From Candidatus Methanoperedens sp. (GTDB lineage: Archaea; Halobacteriota; Methanosarcinia; Methanosarcinales; Methanoperedenaceae), in the NCBI GenBank assembly GCA_027460525.1, contig JAPZAS010000032.1, positions 91,913 to 155,912 of the forward strand: 64,000 bases of DNA. The letters run 5' to 3'. The notes beneath the pieces were generated by a model that saw nothing but the letters and a program-made list of their open reading frames with translations, did not search any database and was not told where the DNA came from. This document shows, one piece after another, positions 8,412-16,470 of the stretch. Numbering within the stretch: position 1 is the stretch's first letter; every line of letters begins with the position of its first letter. A program made the translations under genes and the position numbers.

Positions 8412-9418
8412 AGCTTTCCGATAATCGCATTCACCATCTCGCTTGACCCTGCGCTGCCGCCCAGGTCGTAGGTCACGTATTTACCCTCAGATATTACTTT
8501 CTCCGTGGCTTCAAAGATGGCTTTTGAATTCTCGTGCTCTCCCAGGTAATCGAGCAGCCATGCGCCTGCAAGTACGGTAGCCACGGGATTTACTTTATCC
8601 TGTCCTGCATACTTTGGCGCCGAGCCGTGCGCAGGCTCGAACATGGCATATTTATCCCCTATATTTGCCGAGTAAATGAGTCCGATGCTGCCCACAAGCG
8701 CAGAGCACTCCTCGCTCAGAATATCCATGAAAAGATTGGTTGAAAGGAGGATTTTCTGGTTGAAAATCTGCGGGTTCTTGATCAACTGCTGCGCGATATT
8801 GTCGATATGGTATTCCTCCAATTCTATGGGATAATTCTCGCCAACCTTCCTGACTTCCTCGATAAATGTCCCGTCCGTCTGCTTCAGTATATTGCTCTTA
8901 TGTATTGCAACAACGCTCTTCCAGTCGCGGCGTGCCGCCTCTTCAAACGCGTAGCGCGCCACGTTCCTGCACGCTGAGCGCGTGATCTTTCTTATCGAGA
9001 TAAAAACATCATCCGTCAACTGGATCTCCTTGGCAAAATAGAACCCTTCCGTGCCTTCCCTCACGCATACGAAATCAACATCTCCAAGGGGTTTTGAGGT
9101 GCTTGGAAAGGATTTTATCGGTCTTACGTTGGCATAAAGATTGAACTTCTGGCGGATTGAAACCGCCACGCTCTTCGGTGAACCCGCGCCCCCCGGCGTA
9201 GTGGTCGGACCTTTAAAAGCAGCATCTGTACTGCCCAGTATTTCCCAGGTCTCATCGGGAATAAGCGAATCCCCGCCGTGCTCTTCCCACCACTGCGCAC
9301 CCGCCTCGCATACGATGAATTCGACATCCGTGCCGATTGCTTCCATTACCCGAAGTACATTATCAACAAGCTCTGGACCTACCCCATCGCCTTTAATGAC
9401 CGCTGCCTTCTTGCTCAT
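8408..9418 (-). CDS. Isocitrate/isopropylmalate dehydrogenase family enzyme, probably isocitrate dehydrogenase
   Basis: The 336-residue protein is a complete beta-decarboxylating dehydrogenase. It has the substrate-binding SIRQKFNLYANVRP block, VREGTEGFY, and HGSAPKYAGQDKVNP near the C-terminus. A Lys-Tyr pair after HGSAP matches E. coli NADP-dependent isocitrate dehydrogenase and suggests NADP use. Isopropylmalate or homoisocitrate (coenzyme B pathway) remain possible substrates. The start overlaps the stop of the upstream gene by 4 nt (ATGA), coupling it to the prenyltransferase-repeat protein. In this lineage the reaction would supply 2-oxoglutarate for biosynthesis. Confidence 0.88.
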   Translation of the reverse strand: MSKKAAVIKGDGVGPELVDNVLRVMEAIGTDVEFIVCEAGAQWWEEHGGDSLIPDETWEILGSTDAAFKGPTTTPGGAGSPKSVAVSIRQKFNLYANVRPIKSFPSTSKPLGDVDFVCVREGTEGFYFAKEIQLTDDVFISIRKITRSACRNVARYAFEEAARRDWKSVVAIHKSNILKQTDGTFIEEVRKVGENYPIELEEYHIDNIAQQLIKNPQIFNQKILLSTNLFMDILSEECSALVGSIGLIYSANIGDKYAMFEPAHGSAPKYAGQDKVNPVATVLAGAWLLDYLGEHENSKAIFEATEKVISEGKYVTYDLGGSAGSSEMVNAIIGKL

Positions 9419-10152
9419 AATTTTCCTTTTGCCTCCTCATAGACCATATCGCTATTAAATTTATCCAGATACATCCTCAGCGAAATTAACGAAAGCGAGG
9501 TTGAAGTGACATTCCCCCAATTGCCATTTTCCTGTTTTTCCAGGAGCCACTGAATTGAAGGCAGGATATCCTCTTCACCTGCCAGAATCAATGCCTGTAT
9601 CGCAAGGTTGCTTGTGGCGATATGAGTCCATCCTCCTGACTTCCTTTTTGAGAGGAGCCACCGTGAGCGGCTTTTTATGAATTCGATGTATTTATTTCTA
9701 TCTTGTTTCAGGAGAGCTGTGATGATGAGCGATGTCGTCCCCGCATATTCCCACTTTTCCCCGTAATTGCTCAAAAGCCACCTGCACCCCGATTCATTTT
9801 TCACGCTGAAATCCCCGAGAGCTATCAGGGCATAGGCTGTATCAATCTCGTTGTTGCTCCAGTTATCGTTTTTTTGCTGTTTAAGTATCCACTGGATTGT
9901 TCTGGATTGTTTTACCCCGCATCCGGCCAGCGCACTGCATGCCCTTGCGGTATCAAGAAGAGACGAATCAGTTTCCCAGAACCCATCTTTTCTTTTTGAT
10001 TGCAATAATTCAATTAACTCATGTGCGGGTTCATTCCACAAGGACAATGCCCCAAGTGCGCGGGATATATCCTTTACTGAAACAGGCTTTTGTTTTTTCA
10101 ACCAATCCAAACCGCGCAGCGCTGCATTGTTTATAGCTTTTTCCTGGATCAT
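9415..10152 (-). CDS. Prenyltransferase/squalene-cyclase-type alpha-barrel repeat protein
   Basis: The 245-residue protein (ATG at 10152) is made of repeated helical hairpins of the terpenoid-cyclase/prenyltransferase type, with recurrent motifs such as GLDWLKKQK, IQWILKQQKNDNW, GCRWLL and IQWLLEKQENGNWG. It lacks an obvious DxDD cyclase motif, so it is more likely a structural alpha/alpha-barrel than a cyclase. A longer reading into 10305 overlaps tRNA-Trp and is rejected. It is translationally coupled to the dehydrogenase at 8408-9418. Function unknown. Confidence 0.8.
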   Translation of the reverse strand: MIQEKAINNAALRGLDWLKKQKPVSVKDISRALGALSLWNEPAHELIELLQSKRKDGFWETDSSLLDTARACSALAGCGVKQSRTIQWILKQQKNDNWSNNEIDTAYALIALGDFSVKNESGCRWLLSNYGEKWEYAGTTSLIITALLKQDRNKYIEFIKSRSRWLLSKRKSGGWTHIATSNLAIQALILAGEEDILPSIQWLLEKQENGNWGNVTSTSLSLISLRMYLDKFNSDMVYEEAKGKL

Positions 10153-10215
10153 GATTCTGCTCTCTACCACATGATTAGATAGTTTTAATAGCATTCGGAT
10201 AAGTATAACGATGCC

Positions 10216-10411
10216 GGGGCTGTGGCCTAGTCCGGCATGGCGACGGGCTCCAGCGGAAAACCGGTTAATCCGGGTGTTATGATGAGCAACGGGTCTGCTG
10301 AGCAAGCCTGACGAGGTAAGCGATGATGAGCCGTTGGAGCACTGAACATGTGCTGCTCATGGCGTTTTCGGAGAGACCCGTCGATCGTGAGTTCAAATCT
10401 CACCAGCCCCA
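10216..10411 (+). tRNA. tRNA-Trp (CCA) with a 122-nt intron
   Basis: The acceptor GGGGCTG (10216-10222) pairs with CAGCCCC (10404-10410); discriminator A is at 10411. The anticodon stem ACGGG/CCCGT is split by an intron after position 37 (G10253), and exon 2 resumes at A10376. The loop is C-T-CCA-G-A. A canonical bulge-helix-bulge is visible: CTCC (10248-10251) pairs with GGAG (10370-10373), with 3-nt bulges AGC and AGA placing both cuts at the expected sites. The T-arm is GTGAG-TTCAAAT-CTCAC. Confidence 0.96.
10254..10375 (+). ncRNA. Intron-encoded box C/D guide RNA for tRNA-Trp 2'-O-methylation
   Basis: The intron carries box C ATGATGA (10279-10285), D' CTGA (10298-10301), C' ATGATGA (10323-10329) and D CTGA (10342-10345). 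The guide before box D (10331-10340) pairs over 10 positions with exon 1 plus the intron start. Its fifth nucleotide upstream of D (10337) faces C34. The guide before D' (10289-10297) pairs perfectly over 9 nt with spliced positions 35-43, and its fifth nucleotide (10293) faces C39. This matches the known haloarchaeal tRNA-Trp intron system, which modifies positions 34 and 39. Confidence 0.93.
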
Positions 10412-10675
10412 TACAACAAAGGTTCAAATCGCTTTTTAGAGGCATTAATTTCAATCGCTCTCTGAGGACTTAAGGAATAGAGCGGAGAGTGAATAAGAGC
10501 GTGGAGATGCACCTATCATGCATGAAGTCAAAATGGGTGAAGGAGGTCACTGAGAGAATCATCTGCGTCGATGCCTATTCGCTCACGCCATATTATCTTA
10601 AGTCCGCGCTGCCAGCTAGCAGTAATGCCGGCATAGTTATTACAACCGCTATTCTGAGGGCAAGTCTTCCCACGC

Positions 10676-11137
10676 TCACCGGGCACCTTTCTGCGGCATG
10701 GGCAGAGGCGGCACGATCCCCGGCTCCGTCTCCTTTTCGAACTCGTGGTCCTCCCACATATCGTATGCAATCGCGACCGCGGCTGCCTGGGTGATGATCG
10801 CGAAGGCGGTGACGACATGGAAGAAAAGGATGAGCCCGTAAATCGAGACATTGATGAGCGGGATGACCGCTGCCTTGCCGACGTCAAAGAAGAGCAGTAC
10901 CCCGAGGATGGCCGCCACCACTGAAAGGTTGAAACTCACCTGCACGATGCGTTTCACCCGGCCCGGGACGCGGGTCTTCCGAATCCCGGAGAAGTTGTAG
11001 AATGCGAGACCTATGATGGCGATCCCGAGAACAATGTGAAGATAAATCAGAACCGACGAGCCTCCAGGGGTCATAGCGAGGAGGAACTCGATGAGCACAA
11101 TCCAGATCATCGCGTATAGAGCCACCCATAGCTTCAT
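10676..11137 (-). CDS. Four-helix membrane protein, possible b-type cytochrome-like
   Basis: The 153-residue protein has about four hydrophobic segments (near 3-22, 28-48, 63-85 and 88-122) and a soluble tail. Single histidines lie within the second and fourth helices (YLHIVLG and FFHVVTAF), an arrangement compatible with heme b ligation, though no family is recognised. GAGGTGGG precedes the ATG. Its base composition and codon choice (many GCG, ATC and GAG codons) look richer in G+C than the neighbours, which hints at transfer. It could also be a small transport or quinone-related protein. Confidence 0.72.
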   Translation of the reverse strand: MKLWVALYAMIWIVLIEFLLAMTPGGSSVLIYLHIVLGIAIIGLAFYNFSGIRKTRVPGRVKRIVQVSFNLSVVAAILGVLLFFDVGKAAVIPLINVSIYGLILFFHVVTAFAIITQAAAVAIAYDMWEDHEFEKETEPGIVPPLPMPQKGAR

Positions 11138-11200
11138 CCAAACCCACCTCGGGGATTGAGGGCACGTCCTCCATGAAATTTATCAGATGCCATTTTTTCA

Positions 11201-12367
11201 CTATCCAAAAGTAAAAGTGAATGCCTGAAGACCGGGATTTTCCACAATGATCTCAAGCGTATGCTCGCCATAACCTGCAGGGTCTTCAATGAGTTTATAA
11301 AGATGAGGTTCACTCACATTAACGATGCTTAAACCGTTTTTCATCACAACATCTCCCCCGGCTTCATCACCCAGCGGCTTTCCATCCCGGAAAACCTGGA
11401 TTGTCGCGCCGTCTTTTGCGCTTGCCACAAAATAAACACTCTTTGCGCTATAGCGGAAAATAATCTTTGCCAGGGAATTTTCATTTTCAGCAAATTGATC
11501 CTGGAAATTCCAGCCGCCCACAAGATAGAGGATATTTGTTTTAACCTCCATCGGTTCAGAAAGGTTTTGAATTCCAACCGTGTTTAATTTTCCATTGCCC
11601 AGATAAACATTCCTGCCAGCGCCGAAATAAACCTCAGGGCTTCCTACTTTTGTAAAATCAACATTCATAGCGCCTGCTGGTTTTGAAATTTCTGTGGTTA
11701 CACTTTCATTTATCTTTAAAACCGCCATCCGCTCATTTAAAAGTTCCTGGATCTTCTGCTCGGTTTCATCGTATGCCCCCTCGCCAATGTGGTCATACAC
11801 TATGAAACCATCTATGTCGATGAGATATTTATGGGGCCAGTAGAGATTGTTGTATGCAGTCCATGTTGAATAGCTATTATCCAGAACAACCGGATACTTA
11901 ACACCAAATTTTTGAACTGCAGCCTGGACATTTTCATATTTTTGCTCAAAAAGGAACTCCGGGGTGTGCACACCGATAATAACAAGCCCTTTGTCCTTGT
12001 ACTTTTCATACCAGCTATTGAGATAGGGTATGGTTCGCTGGCAGTTAATGCAGCTATAGGTCCAGAAATCAATAAGTATTACCTTCTTTCCAACCAGCTC
12101 CGACACCGTGATTTTATCGGTGTTGATGTAACCTGAGGGATTTACGATTTCCTTGGCGAGCGGATATTTTGCCAATTTTTCTTTATTCAGAGGTCTGACT
12201 TCTTCCTGTGTGATATTCGAAGAGTTGATCCCGGCTGCCACTGATACGTTGGGCTTGATCTGTGCTTCTTGTGGTGATATCCTCACAGGTTTCAGGGACT
12301 CCAAATAAAGGATTGCTGAAGCAATCGCAATGAGGACAAGGATAAGGGTGATTGTTTTTGCTTTCAT
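11201..12367 (-). CDS. TlpA/DipZ-type membrane-anchored thioredoxin-like protein
   Basis: The 388-residue protein has an N-terminal membrane anchor (about 5-23) and a thioredoxin-fold domain with the active-site motif FWTYSCINCQRT, typical of the DipZ branch. A C-terminal beta-sandwich domain of about 150 residues follows, like that seen after the thioredoxin domain in DipZ proteins. It should act outside the membrane, passing electrons from CcdA to disulfides in extracytoplasmic proteins such as apocytochromes c. It overlaps ccdA by 4 nt (ATGA), so the pair is one unit. In bacterial DipZ both parts are fused; here they are split. Confidence 0.9.
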   Translation of the reverse strand: MKAKTITLILVLIAIASAILYLESLKPVRISPQEAQIKPNVSVAAGINSSNITQEEVRPLNKEKLAKYPLAKEIVNPSGYINTDKITVSELVGKKVILIDFWTYSCINCQRTIPYLNSWYEKYKDKGLVIIGVHTPEFLFEQKYENVQAAVQKFGVKYPVVLDNSYSTWTAYNNLYWPHKYLIDIDGFIVYDHIGEGAYDETEQKIQELLNERMAVLKINESVTTEISKPAGAMNVDFTKVGSPEVYFGAGRNVYLGNGKLNTVGIQNLSEPMEVKTNILYLVGGWNFQDQFAENENSLAKIIFRYSAKSVYFVASAKDGATIQVFRDGKPLGDEAGGDVVMKNGLSIVNVSEPHLYKLIEDPAGYGEHTLEIIVENPGLQAFTFTFG

Positions 12368-13083
12368 TGTCGTAATATCAGGCGATTAAGAGGCTCAAAA
12401 TTAGCTATAAGATTCAGGTTCTGGGTAAAGGCAAGGATGCCGAGGATGATAAGGATGACACCGAAAACAATGTTGACGTATTTAAATAATTTTGCATAAC
12501 GGATGGTTACGTTGTTAATGAAATTGGATGCCTGGGATGTGAATAACCCGACAAGAAGGAAAGGAACCCCGAGCCCAAGCGAATAAGAAACCAGAAGATA
12601 AAATGCCTGTCCAGGCTCTATAGCAGCAATTCCCAGAATGCTCCCGAACGCAACTCCAACGCACGGAGTCCAGCCGGCGGCAAGGGCAGATCCGAACAAA
12701 AATGACGTGAGATATTTAGATTTGAATTTACCTACTTTAAATTTATACTCCCGCTCAAGAAATGGTATCTCGATAAGCCCGACCAGGTAAAGCCCGAAGA
12801 TGATTATAATACCGCCGCCGATTCGAGCAAGCCATATCTGGACATCGTAGGCAACCTTCGATAGAATCGAATTTAGCAATACACCCAGGGCTGCGAAGAT
12901 CAGTGAAAATCCCAGAACAAAAAATAGGCTGTTTAGAAAAATATCCTTACGTTTTGACTTTGATTCGCCAAGCGACGCTCCTGCCAGATACGCCAGGAAA
13001 CCAGGAATGATCGGCAGCATGCACGGGGACAGGAAAGATACCAATCCGCCGATGAATGCTACTATGATTGAAATCTCGACCAT
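12364..13083 (-). CDS. ccdA: CcdA/DsbD-family transmembrane thiol reductase
   Basis: The 239-residue protein has six or more transmembrane helices. It carries the two hallmark cysteine motifs, SFLSPCMLPIIPGF near the N-terminus and GWTPCVGVAFGS in the middle. CcdA carries reducing power from cytoplasmic thioredoxin across the membrane to a TlpA-like partner, here the protein encoded immediately downstream with a 4-nt overlap. The likely use is cytochrome c maturation or repair of external disulfides. Upstream AT-rich sequence near 13110-13140 may hold the promoter. Confidence 0.93.
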   Translation of the reverse strand: MVEISIIVAFIGGLVSFLSPCMLPIIPGFLAYLAGASLGESKSKRKDIFLNSLFFVLGFSLIFAALGVLLNSILSKVAYDVQIWLARIGGGIIIIFGLYLVGLIEIPFLEREYKFKVGKFKSKYLTSFLFGSALAAGWTPCVGVAFGSILGIAAIEPGQAFYLLVSYSLGLGVPFLLVGLFTSQASNFINNVTIRYAKLFKYVNIVFGVILIILGILAFTQNLNLIANFEPLNRLILRQ

Positions 13084-13292
13084 ATTACTAACCCTGAGTT
13101 TAATACTACGATTATTAAGTATATATGCAACGTGTATATATAACGACTGGGAGCTCTATCTCCAGCCCTATCTGGAATTCTTTTTGGTCTCTATCCGCTG
13201 TCCGCGTTCTTTCTCAGACGAATCATCCTCGCAGGGTGAAGAGGCGTTCGCTTCGTTTTCTTGGGTTCTCGTGCGATTTTTTATTCACCTTT

Positions 13293-13466
13293 TTAGAGAC
13301 GCTGCCAACCTGTCTTCTGCAAACGATGGTTCTCTCGAAAACTTGTTTTCATCCCATATCCTTTTGGCTTTTTTCCTTCGATTATCTCAAGGAAGTCTTT
13401 GGAAGAGGCAATGGGGGTTGACCTGAGGCAATCCACAAATATTGATGTATCGACAAAAACTTTCAT
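13293..13466 (-). pseudogene. Truncated PIN-domain (VapC-like) toxin
   Basis: From the ATG at 13466 the product begins MKVFVDTSIFVDCLR, the first catalytic-Asp strand of a PIN ribonuclease. It then loses resemblance and stops after about 57 residues, against about 130 for an intact toxin. The remaining acidic motifs are absent, and no continuation is visible in other frames down to 13100. The ATGA overlap with the upstream antitoxin-like gene preserves the usual VapBC layout. I read it as an inactivated toxin. Confidence 0.75.
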
Positions 13467-13678
13467 TTTACCCAATCTAATCTCTTGGATTTGCGCAGAT
13501 TATCCACAAATTTCTTGCTATCCACATCATAACCCCACGCTCCTAGTGTTTCCTTCACCACATCTGTTTTTTTCTCGGTTGCTCGCTGCTCTCTGACTAT
13601 GTTTAAAATGGCATGGAGTTCTTTATCCAGAGCTAGAAGCCGCGCCTCAAGGTTTATCGAAGATTCCATAAATGTCAC
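13463..13678 (-). CDS. Antitoxin-like protein paired with broken PIN toxin
   Basis: The 71-residue protein is helical and highly charged (NLEARLLALDKELHAILNIV, then a Lys-rich tail), as in small archaeal antitoxins that pair with PIN toxins. It overlaps the truncated toxin by 4 nt. The reading frame is intact although the toxin is not. No DNA-binding motif is obvious. Assignment rests mainly on position and size. Confidence 0.6.
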   Translation of the reverse strand: MTFMESSINLEARLLALDKELHAILNIVREQRATEKKTDVVKETLGAWGYDVDSKKFVDNLRKSKRLDWVK

Positions 13679-13679
13679 T

Positions 13680-14140
13680 GTTTAAATTAGTATGCTCATG
13701 TTAATATTATTATCTATGCTCTCATCGGTGCGAAGATTCTGTGGCTTTTCCTAGCATTTTGCGGTGGCGCCGGGGTCTGGGAATGGGGATGGCAGAATTA
13801 TTTTAGACTGTTCGGCGCTGGGATTTGAGGTTTGCAGCCTGAATGTTGTGGATTGGGTGCAGGGATGCCGGGAATCTCGCAGAACGGCGCCGAGGGTAGC
13901 GGAATAGATTGTTGCTGTGAGAACGCCAAGAGAAGATAGTCTTTGAAATTCCCATCTTATGCCGAATAAATATGCGTTTCAGTTTCTACAGACTTTTTTT
14001 ATTTTTTCTTTTAATCTCTTAAATCTTATAGCGATGTCTTCCAACTCTGATATAAATATTTTAATAATAGCAAAGATACCAAAAAGATAAAAAGCATATT
14101 GGATAAAAATAAATTCATTCATTTTCTTCTCCACTATTAG
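13680..14140. other. Gene-free stretch with a G+C-rich core
   Basis: No gene is supported here. A block at about 13740-13930 is visibly richer in G+C than its AT-rich flanks and contains repeated CGGCGC cores near 13766, 13812 and 13891. On the minus strand it reads as short Pro-rich segments (IPAPN) interrupted by stops, which could be a decayed coding sequence. A structured RNA is an alternative. Confidence 0.4.
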
Positions 14141-14548
14141 TTATTTTTTGGAACCCTTCGACATCATATCTTTAATTGTTTTTCTGATTAAATCAGCTGG
14201 ATCGATGTTCTCTTTTTCACATAATTTGAGTAATTCTTTTACTACGTTTTCATCTTCATTATCAGTAATATTTACTAATCCAGTTTCTTTTCTGAAATCT
14301 GATTCCTCTTGAGCTATTATGAATATATTTTTTCCTATGAAATTAGTTAGTCCAAGTAATTTGCCATCAGGTGTAACGCTTCTCACAAGCATTTCTGAGG
14401 GCTCAGAGACTGTAAGTGATAATTTAGTTTTTTCTGAAGGGATAATGATTCTGACACTTCCTCTTTCACTTTTTATTCCAGAAACTTTCCCATGTTTTGG
14501 AACTTTTTTAGGTAATAATAAGTCGATATTCTCTATTTTTAATTCCAT
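14141..14548 (-). CDS. Hypothetical protein in accessory patch
   Basis: The 135-residue soluble protein is not recognised. The first two thirds is beta-rich with alternating hydrophobic residues; the end is helical and basic (LIRKTIKDMMSKGSKK). Codon use is AT-rich, like the surrounding accessory DNA. The gene stands alone, with no coupled neighbour. An antitoxin-like or nucleic-acid-binding role is possible from the tail but unsupported. Confidence 0.6.
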   Translation of the reverse strand: MELKIENIDLLLPKKVPKHGKVSGIKSERGSVRIIIPSEKTKLSLTVSEPSEMLVRSVTPDGKLLGLTNFIGKNIFIIAQEESDFRKETGLVNITDNEDENVVKELLKLCEKENIDPADLIRKTIKDMMSKGSKK

Positions 14549-14587
14549 ATATTCTAAATTATTTTCTTCGTATAAATATGTTTTAAT

Positions 14588-14640
14588 TTAGTACTATTAT
14601 TCCTAATTAAGTACTATAATCGCATAAATAAGTACTAAAA
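14588..14640. repeat. Three iterations of a GTACTA-centred motif
   Basis: TTAGTACTATTAT, TTAAGTACTATAAT and ATAAGTACTAAAAT recur at about 20-bp spacing (cores at 14591, 14611 and 14632). Spacing near two helical turns suggests operator-like sites upstream of the gene ending at 14141, but no regulator is known. Confidence 0.5.
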
Positions 14641-14671
14641 TAACATAAATTAAGCGATTTCAAGCCATCAA

Positions 14672-14766
14672 ATCTCCCCCAAGCCTCTCCGGCAATCACA
14701 CATCAGTCGCATAATCCAGCCCCTTCCCAGCAACAGCCTGCTGCTCAGCCATCTTCACCGACTTCA
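14672..14766 (-). pseudogene. Decayed duplicate of the 3' end of top6A
   Basis: About 95 nt align with the last part of top6A (15380-15475) at roughly 80 percent identity by eye, in the same orientation. The translation keeps AEQQAVAGKGLDYATDV, then an in-frame stop, then LPERLG, against [17 protein letters not shown] and YLPERLG in the intact gene. The two copies flank the HicAB module, which suggests that the module arrived by insertion at the top6A end. Confidence 0.85.
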
Positions 14767-14841
14767 ACTACGGGTAATCATTTACCTCATCAAAATAGAA
14801 TGAAACACATGAAGCAGCATTAACATGAACAATTCAAACGC

Positions 14842-15117
14842 CTATGCACATTCCGCGTTGGCTCTCTGTGAACGTCTGGCTCTAAAGCCTATCAATCCCT
14901 CAACCGCAGTTCTCAGGAGTTCTTTTCCTGTAGGTTCAGGTATATCTCTCCCGTCTTTCTTGGCGGTTTCCAGCCATAAGTCAATCGCTACCTTGATTTC
15001 CTTCAACGCCTCCTCCTCGGTTTCCCCAAAAGCAGAGCACTCAGGCAGTTCCGGCACTATGGCAATATAGCCTTCATCTTCCTCGCTATAGAAAATCTCT
15101 ATCGCATACCTATACAT
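14842..15117 (-). CDS. hicB: HicB-type antitoxin
   Basis: The 91-residue protein (ATG at 15117) opens with the HicB partial RNase H-like fold: YAIEIFYSEEDEGYIAIVPELPE, then GETEEEALKEIKVAIDLWLE. It ends with a short basic tail rather than a full HTH domain. HicB neutralises the HicA mRNA interferase by direct binding. An in-frame start 33 nt further upstream is less likely because it precedes the typical MYRYAIE opening. It overlaps hicA by 8 nt. Confidence 0.9.
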   Translation of the reverse strand: MYRYAIEIFYSEEDEGYIAIVPELPECSAFGETEEEALKEIKVAIDLWLETAKKDGRDIPEPTGKELLRTAVEGLIGFRARRSQRANAECA

Positions 15118-15370
15118 GATTTTCCTCCTTAAGGAGATTATACTTATCAATGATTTTTAAAAGCTGCCTTACCTGATAAGGTTTTGCCCATCCGCCAACA
15201 TTTTGGAAATTCAGCATCTCTTTTATGCCGTCCCGTCTGTATATCACATGGCTTCCCTTTCCTCCCCTGAACCTGAACCCAAATAATTCTGCTGCGCTGC
15301 ACAACCTGTTAAAACGCACATTTTTAGGATTTCTTTTTAATTCATCGTAAACAGTCCTTTTGTCGATCAA
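15110..15370 (-). CDS. hicA: HicA-type mRNA interferase toxin
   Basis: The 86-residue protein has the HicA double-stranded-RNA-binding-like core with the catalytic His in [13 protein letters not shown]. It starts with TTG at 15370, and GGGGGTGG lies just upstream inside the end of top6A. The TTGA overlap with the top6A stop couples the toxin to topoisomerase translation, an odd arrangement. The N-terminal extension of about 25 residues before the HicA core is unusual. With hicB it forms an intact toxin-antitoxin module. Confidence 0.88.
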   Translation of the reverse strand: MIDKRTVYDELKRNPKNVRFNRLCSAAELFGFRFRGGKGSHVIYRRDGIKEMLNFQNVGGWAKPYQVRQLLKIIDKYNLLKEENHV

Positions 15371-16470
15371 ACCACCCCCATCTCCCCAAGCCTCTCCGGC
15401 AGATACGTGTCAGTCACATAATCCAGCCCCTTCCCCGCAAACGCCTGCTGCTCAGCCTTCTTCCCTATCTTCAGCATGAGATTAATCTGCTCCTTCCAGT
15501 ACGGCGTATCGAACCTGGGGTCTGTAAGCTCGCTGTTTAGCGCCTTGACATCCTGCTCATTGAGCTTATCCGTGGAAAGCTCGTATTCCACTATATCCGA
15601 GGACTGCACACCTATGAACTTCGCCGCGGGGGTTGCCATGAACTCCGAAAGATGCGCGCTCTTGATGGCGCCGTATGCCACGCTTGCGTATATGCGGAAG
15701 CTCCAGGGGTCGCCGTCCGTGAACACTACGACAGGAAGCTTGAGCTCCTCGTTCATGCGCTTGATTATCCTTCGGGTGCTGCGCGCGGGCTGACCTTTCA
15801 GGTGCACAAGGATAGCATCGAATTTCTCATCAAAACCGTTCTCCATGAGCCTGTCCTGCATACCACCTGTTTCTATGGCGATGATGAACTTCGCATCATG
15901 CTCTAAGAACTTTATCGTTTCCACATTGTAGGGTATCTGGTATCCAGCCTCACCCACATCCTCCTGGCAGTGGATGGTTCGCTCGCCGCGCTTCGTTATC
16001 TCCTTGAGTTTGATGGGACCGTACAGCGTTGCGCCGTTTTCCTCAGGGCGGACGTGGAAATCCTCGCGCTGGAGTCCTGTGATGATCTCAAGGTCCTCGA
16101 TGAGCCTGTCGCTTTCAGCCTGCTCGTGGAATTTTGCGATATCCCAGTTCTCGCTGATGTAATACAATTCTCTCAGGGTGGAGCTTTTGTTCTGGTCAAG
16201 ATGCCCTTTGATGAGCAGCTCGACAACATGCGAGGTCTTGAGGAGCTGGTTTGCGCCCTTTACCGTCTTTGCGCTCCGCAGGCTCTCGCTGTCGCCATAA
16301 ACCCATACGTCGCTGTCCTCCTTGAGTTCGATGTTCTTCTTGGTGCGCGAGGGCAGCACGATATGCGGAATCGTCTCGCTCTCGAACTGCTCGTAGAAAT
16401 CCTGTATGAGCTTTTTAAGCGTGGTCTTTGACAGGGAATCACGTATCTCTTTATTGCTTTTCTCCATCAA
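15367..16470 (-). CDS. top6A: DNA topoisomerase VI subunit A
   Basis: The 367-residue protein is Spo11-like. It has the catalytic tyrosine pair in RELYYISE (Tyr103/Tyr104) within the CAP domain, and the toprim metal residues Glu200 (AIETGG) and Asp252/Asp254 (FTDGDPW). With subunit B it makes and reseals double-strand breaks to relax and decatenate DNA. The start overlaps the top6B stop by 4 nt. Downstream it overlaps the hicA start by 4 nt, and a decayed second copy of its 3' end lies at 14672-14766. Confidence 0.97.
   Translation of the reverse strand: MMEKSNKEIRDSLSKTTLKKLIQDFYEQFESETIPHIVLPSRTKKNIELKEDSDVWVYGDSESLRSAKTVKGANQLLKTSHVVELLIKGHLDQNKSSTLRELYYISENWDIAKFHEQAESDRLIEDLEIITGLQREDFHVRPEENGATLYGPIKLKEITKRGERTIHCQEDVGEAGYQIPYNVETIKFLEHDAKFIIAIETGGMQDRLMENGFDEKFDAILVHLKGQPARSTRRIIKRMNEELKLPVVVFTDGDPWSFRIYASVAYGAIKSAHLSEFMATPAAKFIGVQSSDIVEYELSTDKLNEQDVKALNSELTDPRFDTPYWKEQINLMLKIGKKAEQQAFAGKGLDYVTDTYLPERLGEMGVV

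Noticed and set aside
10227..10454. Minus-strand open frame across tRNA-Trp
   Set aside because: It lies over the tRNA and its intron, has no ribosome-binding site, and shows no protein-like pattern.
10489..10794. Plus-strand open frame of 101 codons downstream of tRNA-Trp
   Set aside because: Its second half is antisense to the membrane-protein gene, and the product is low-complexity Pro/Arg without a recognisable domain.
15970..16431. Plus-strand open frame of 153 codons
   Set aside because: It is fully antisense to top6A, including the catalytic Tyr region.
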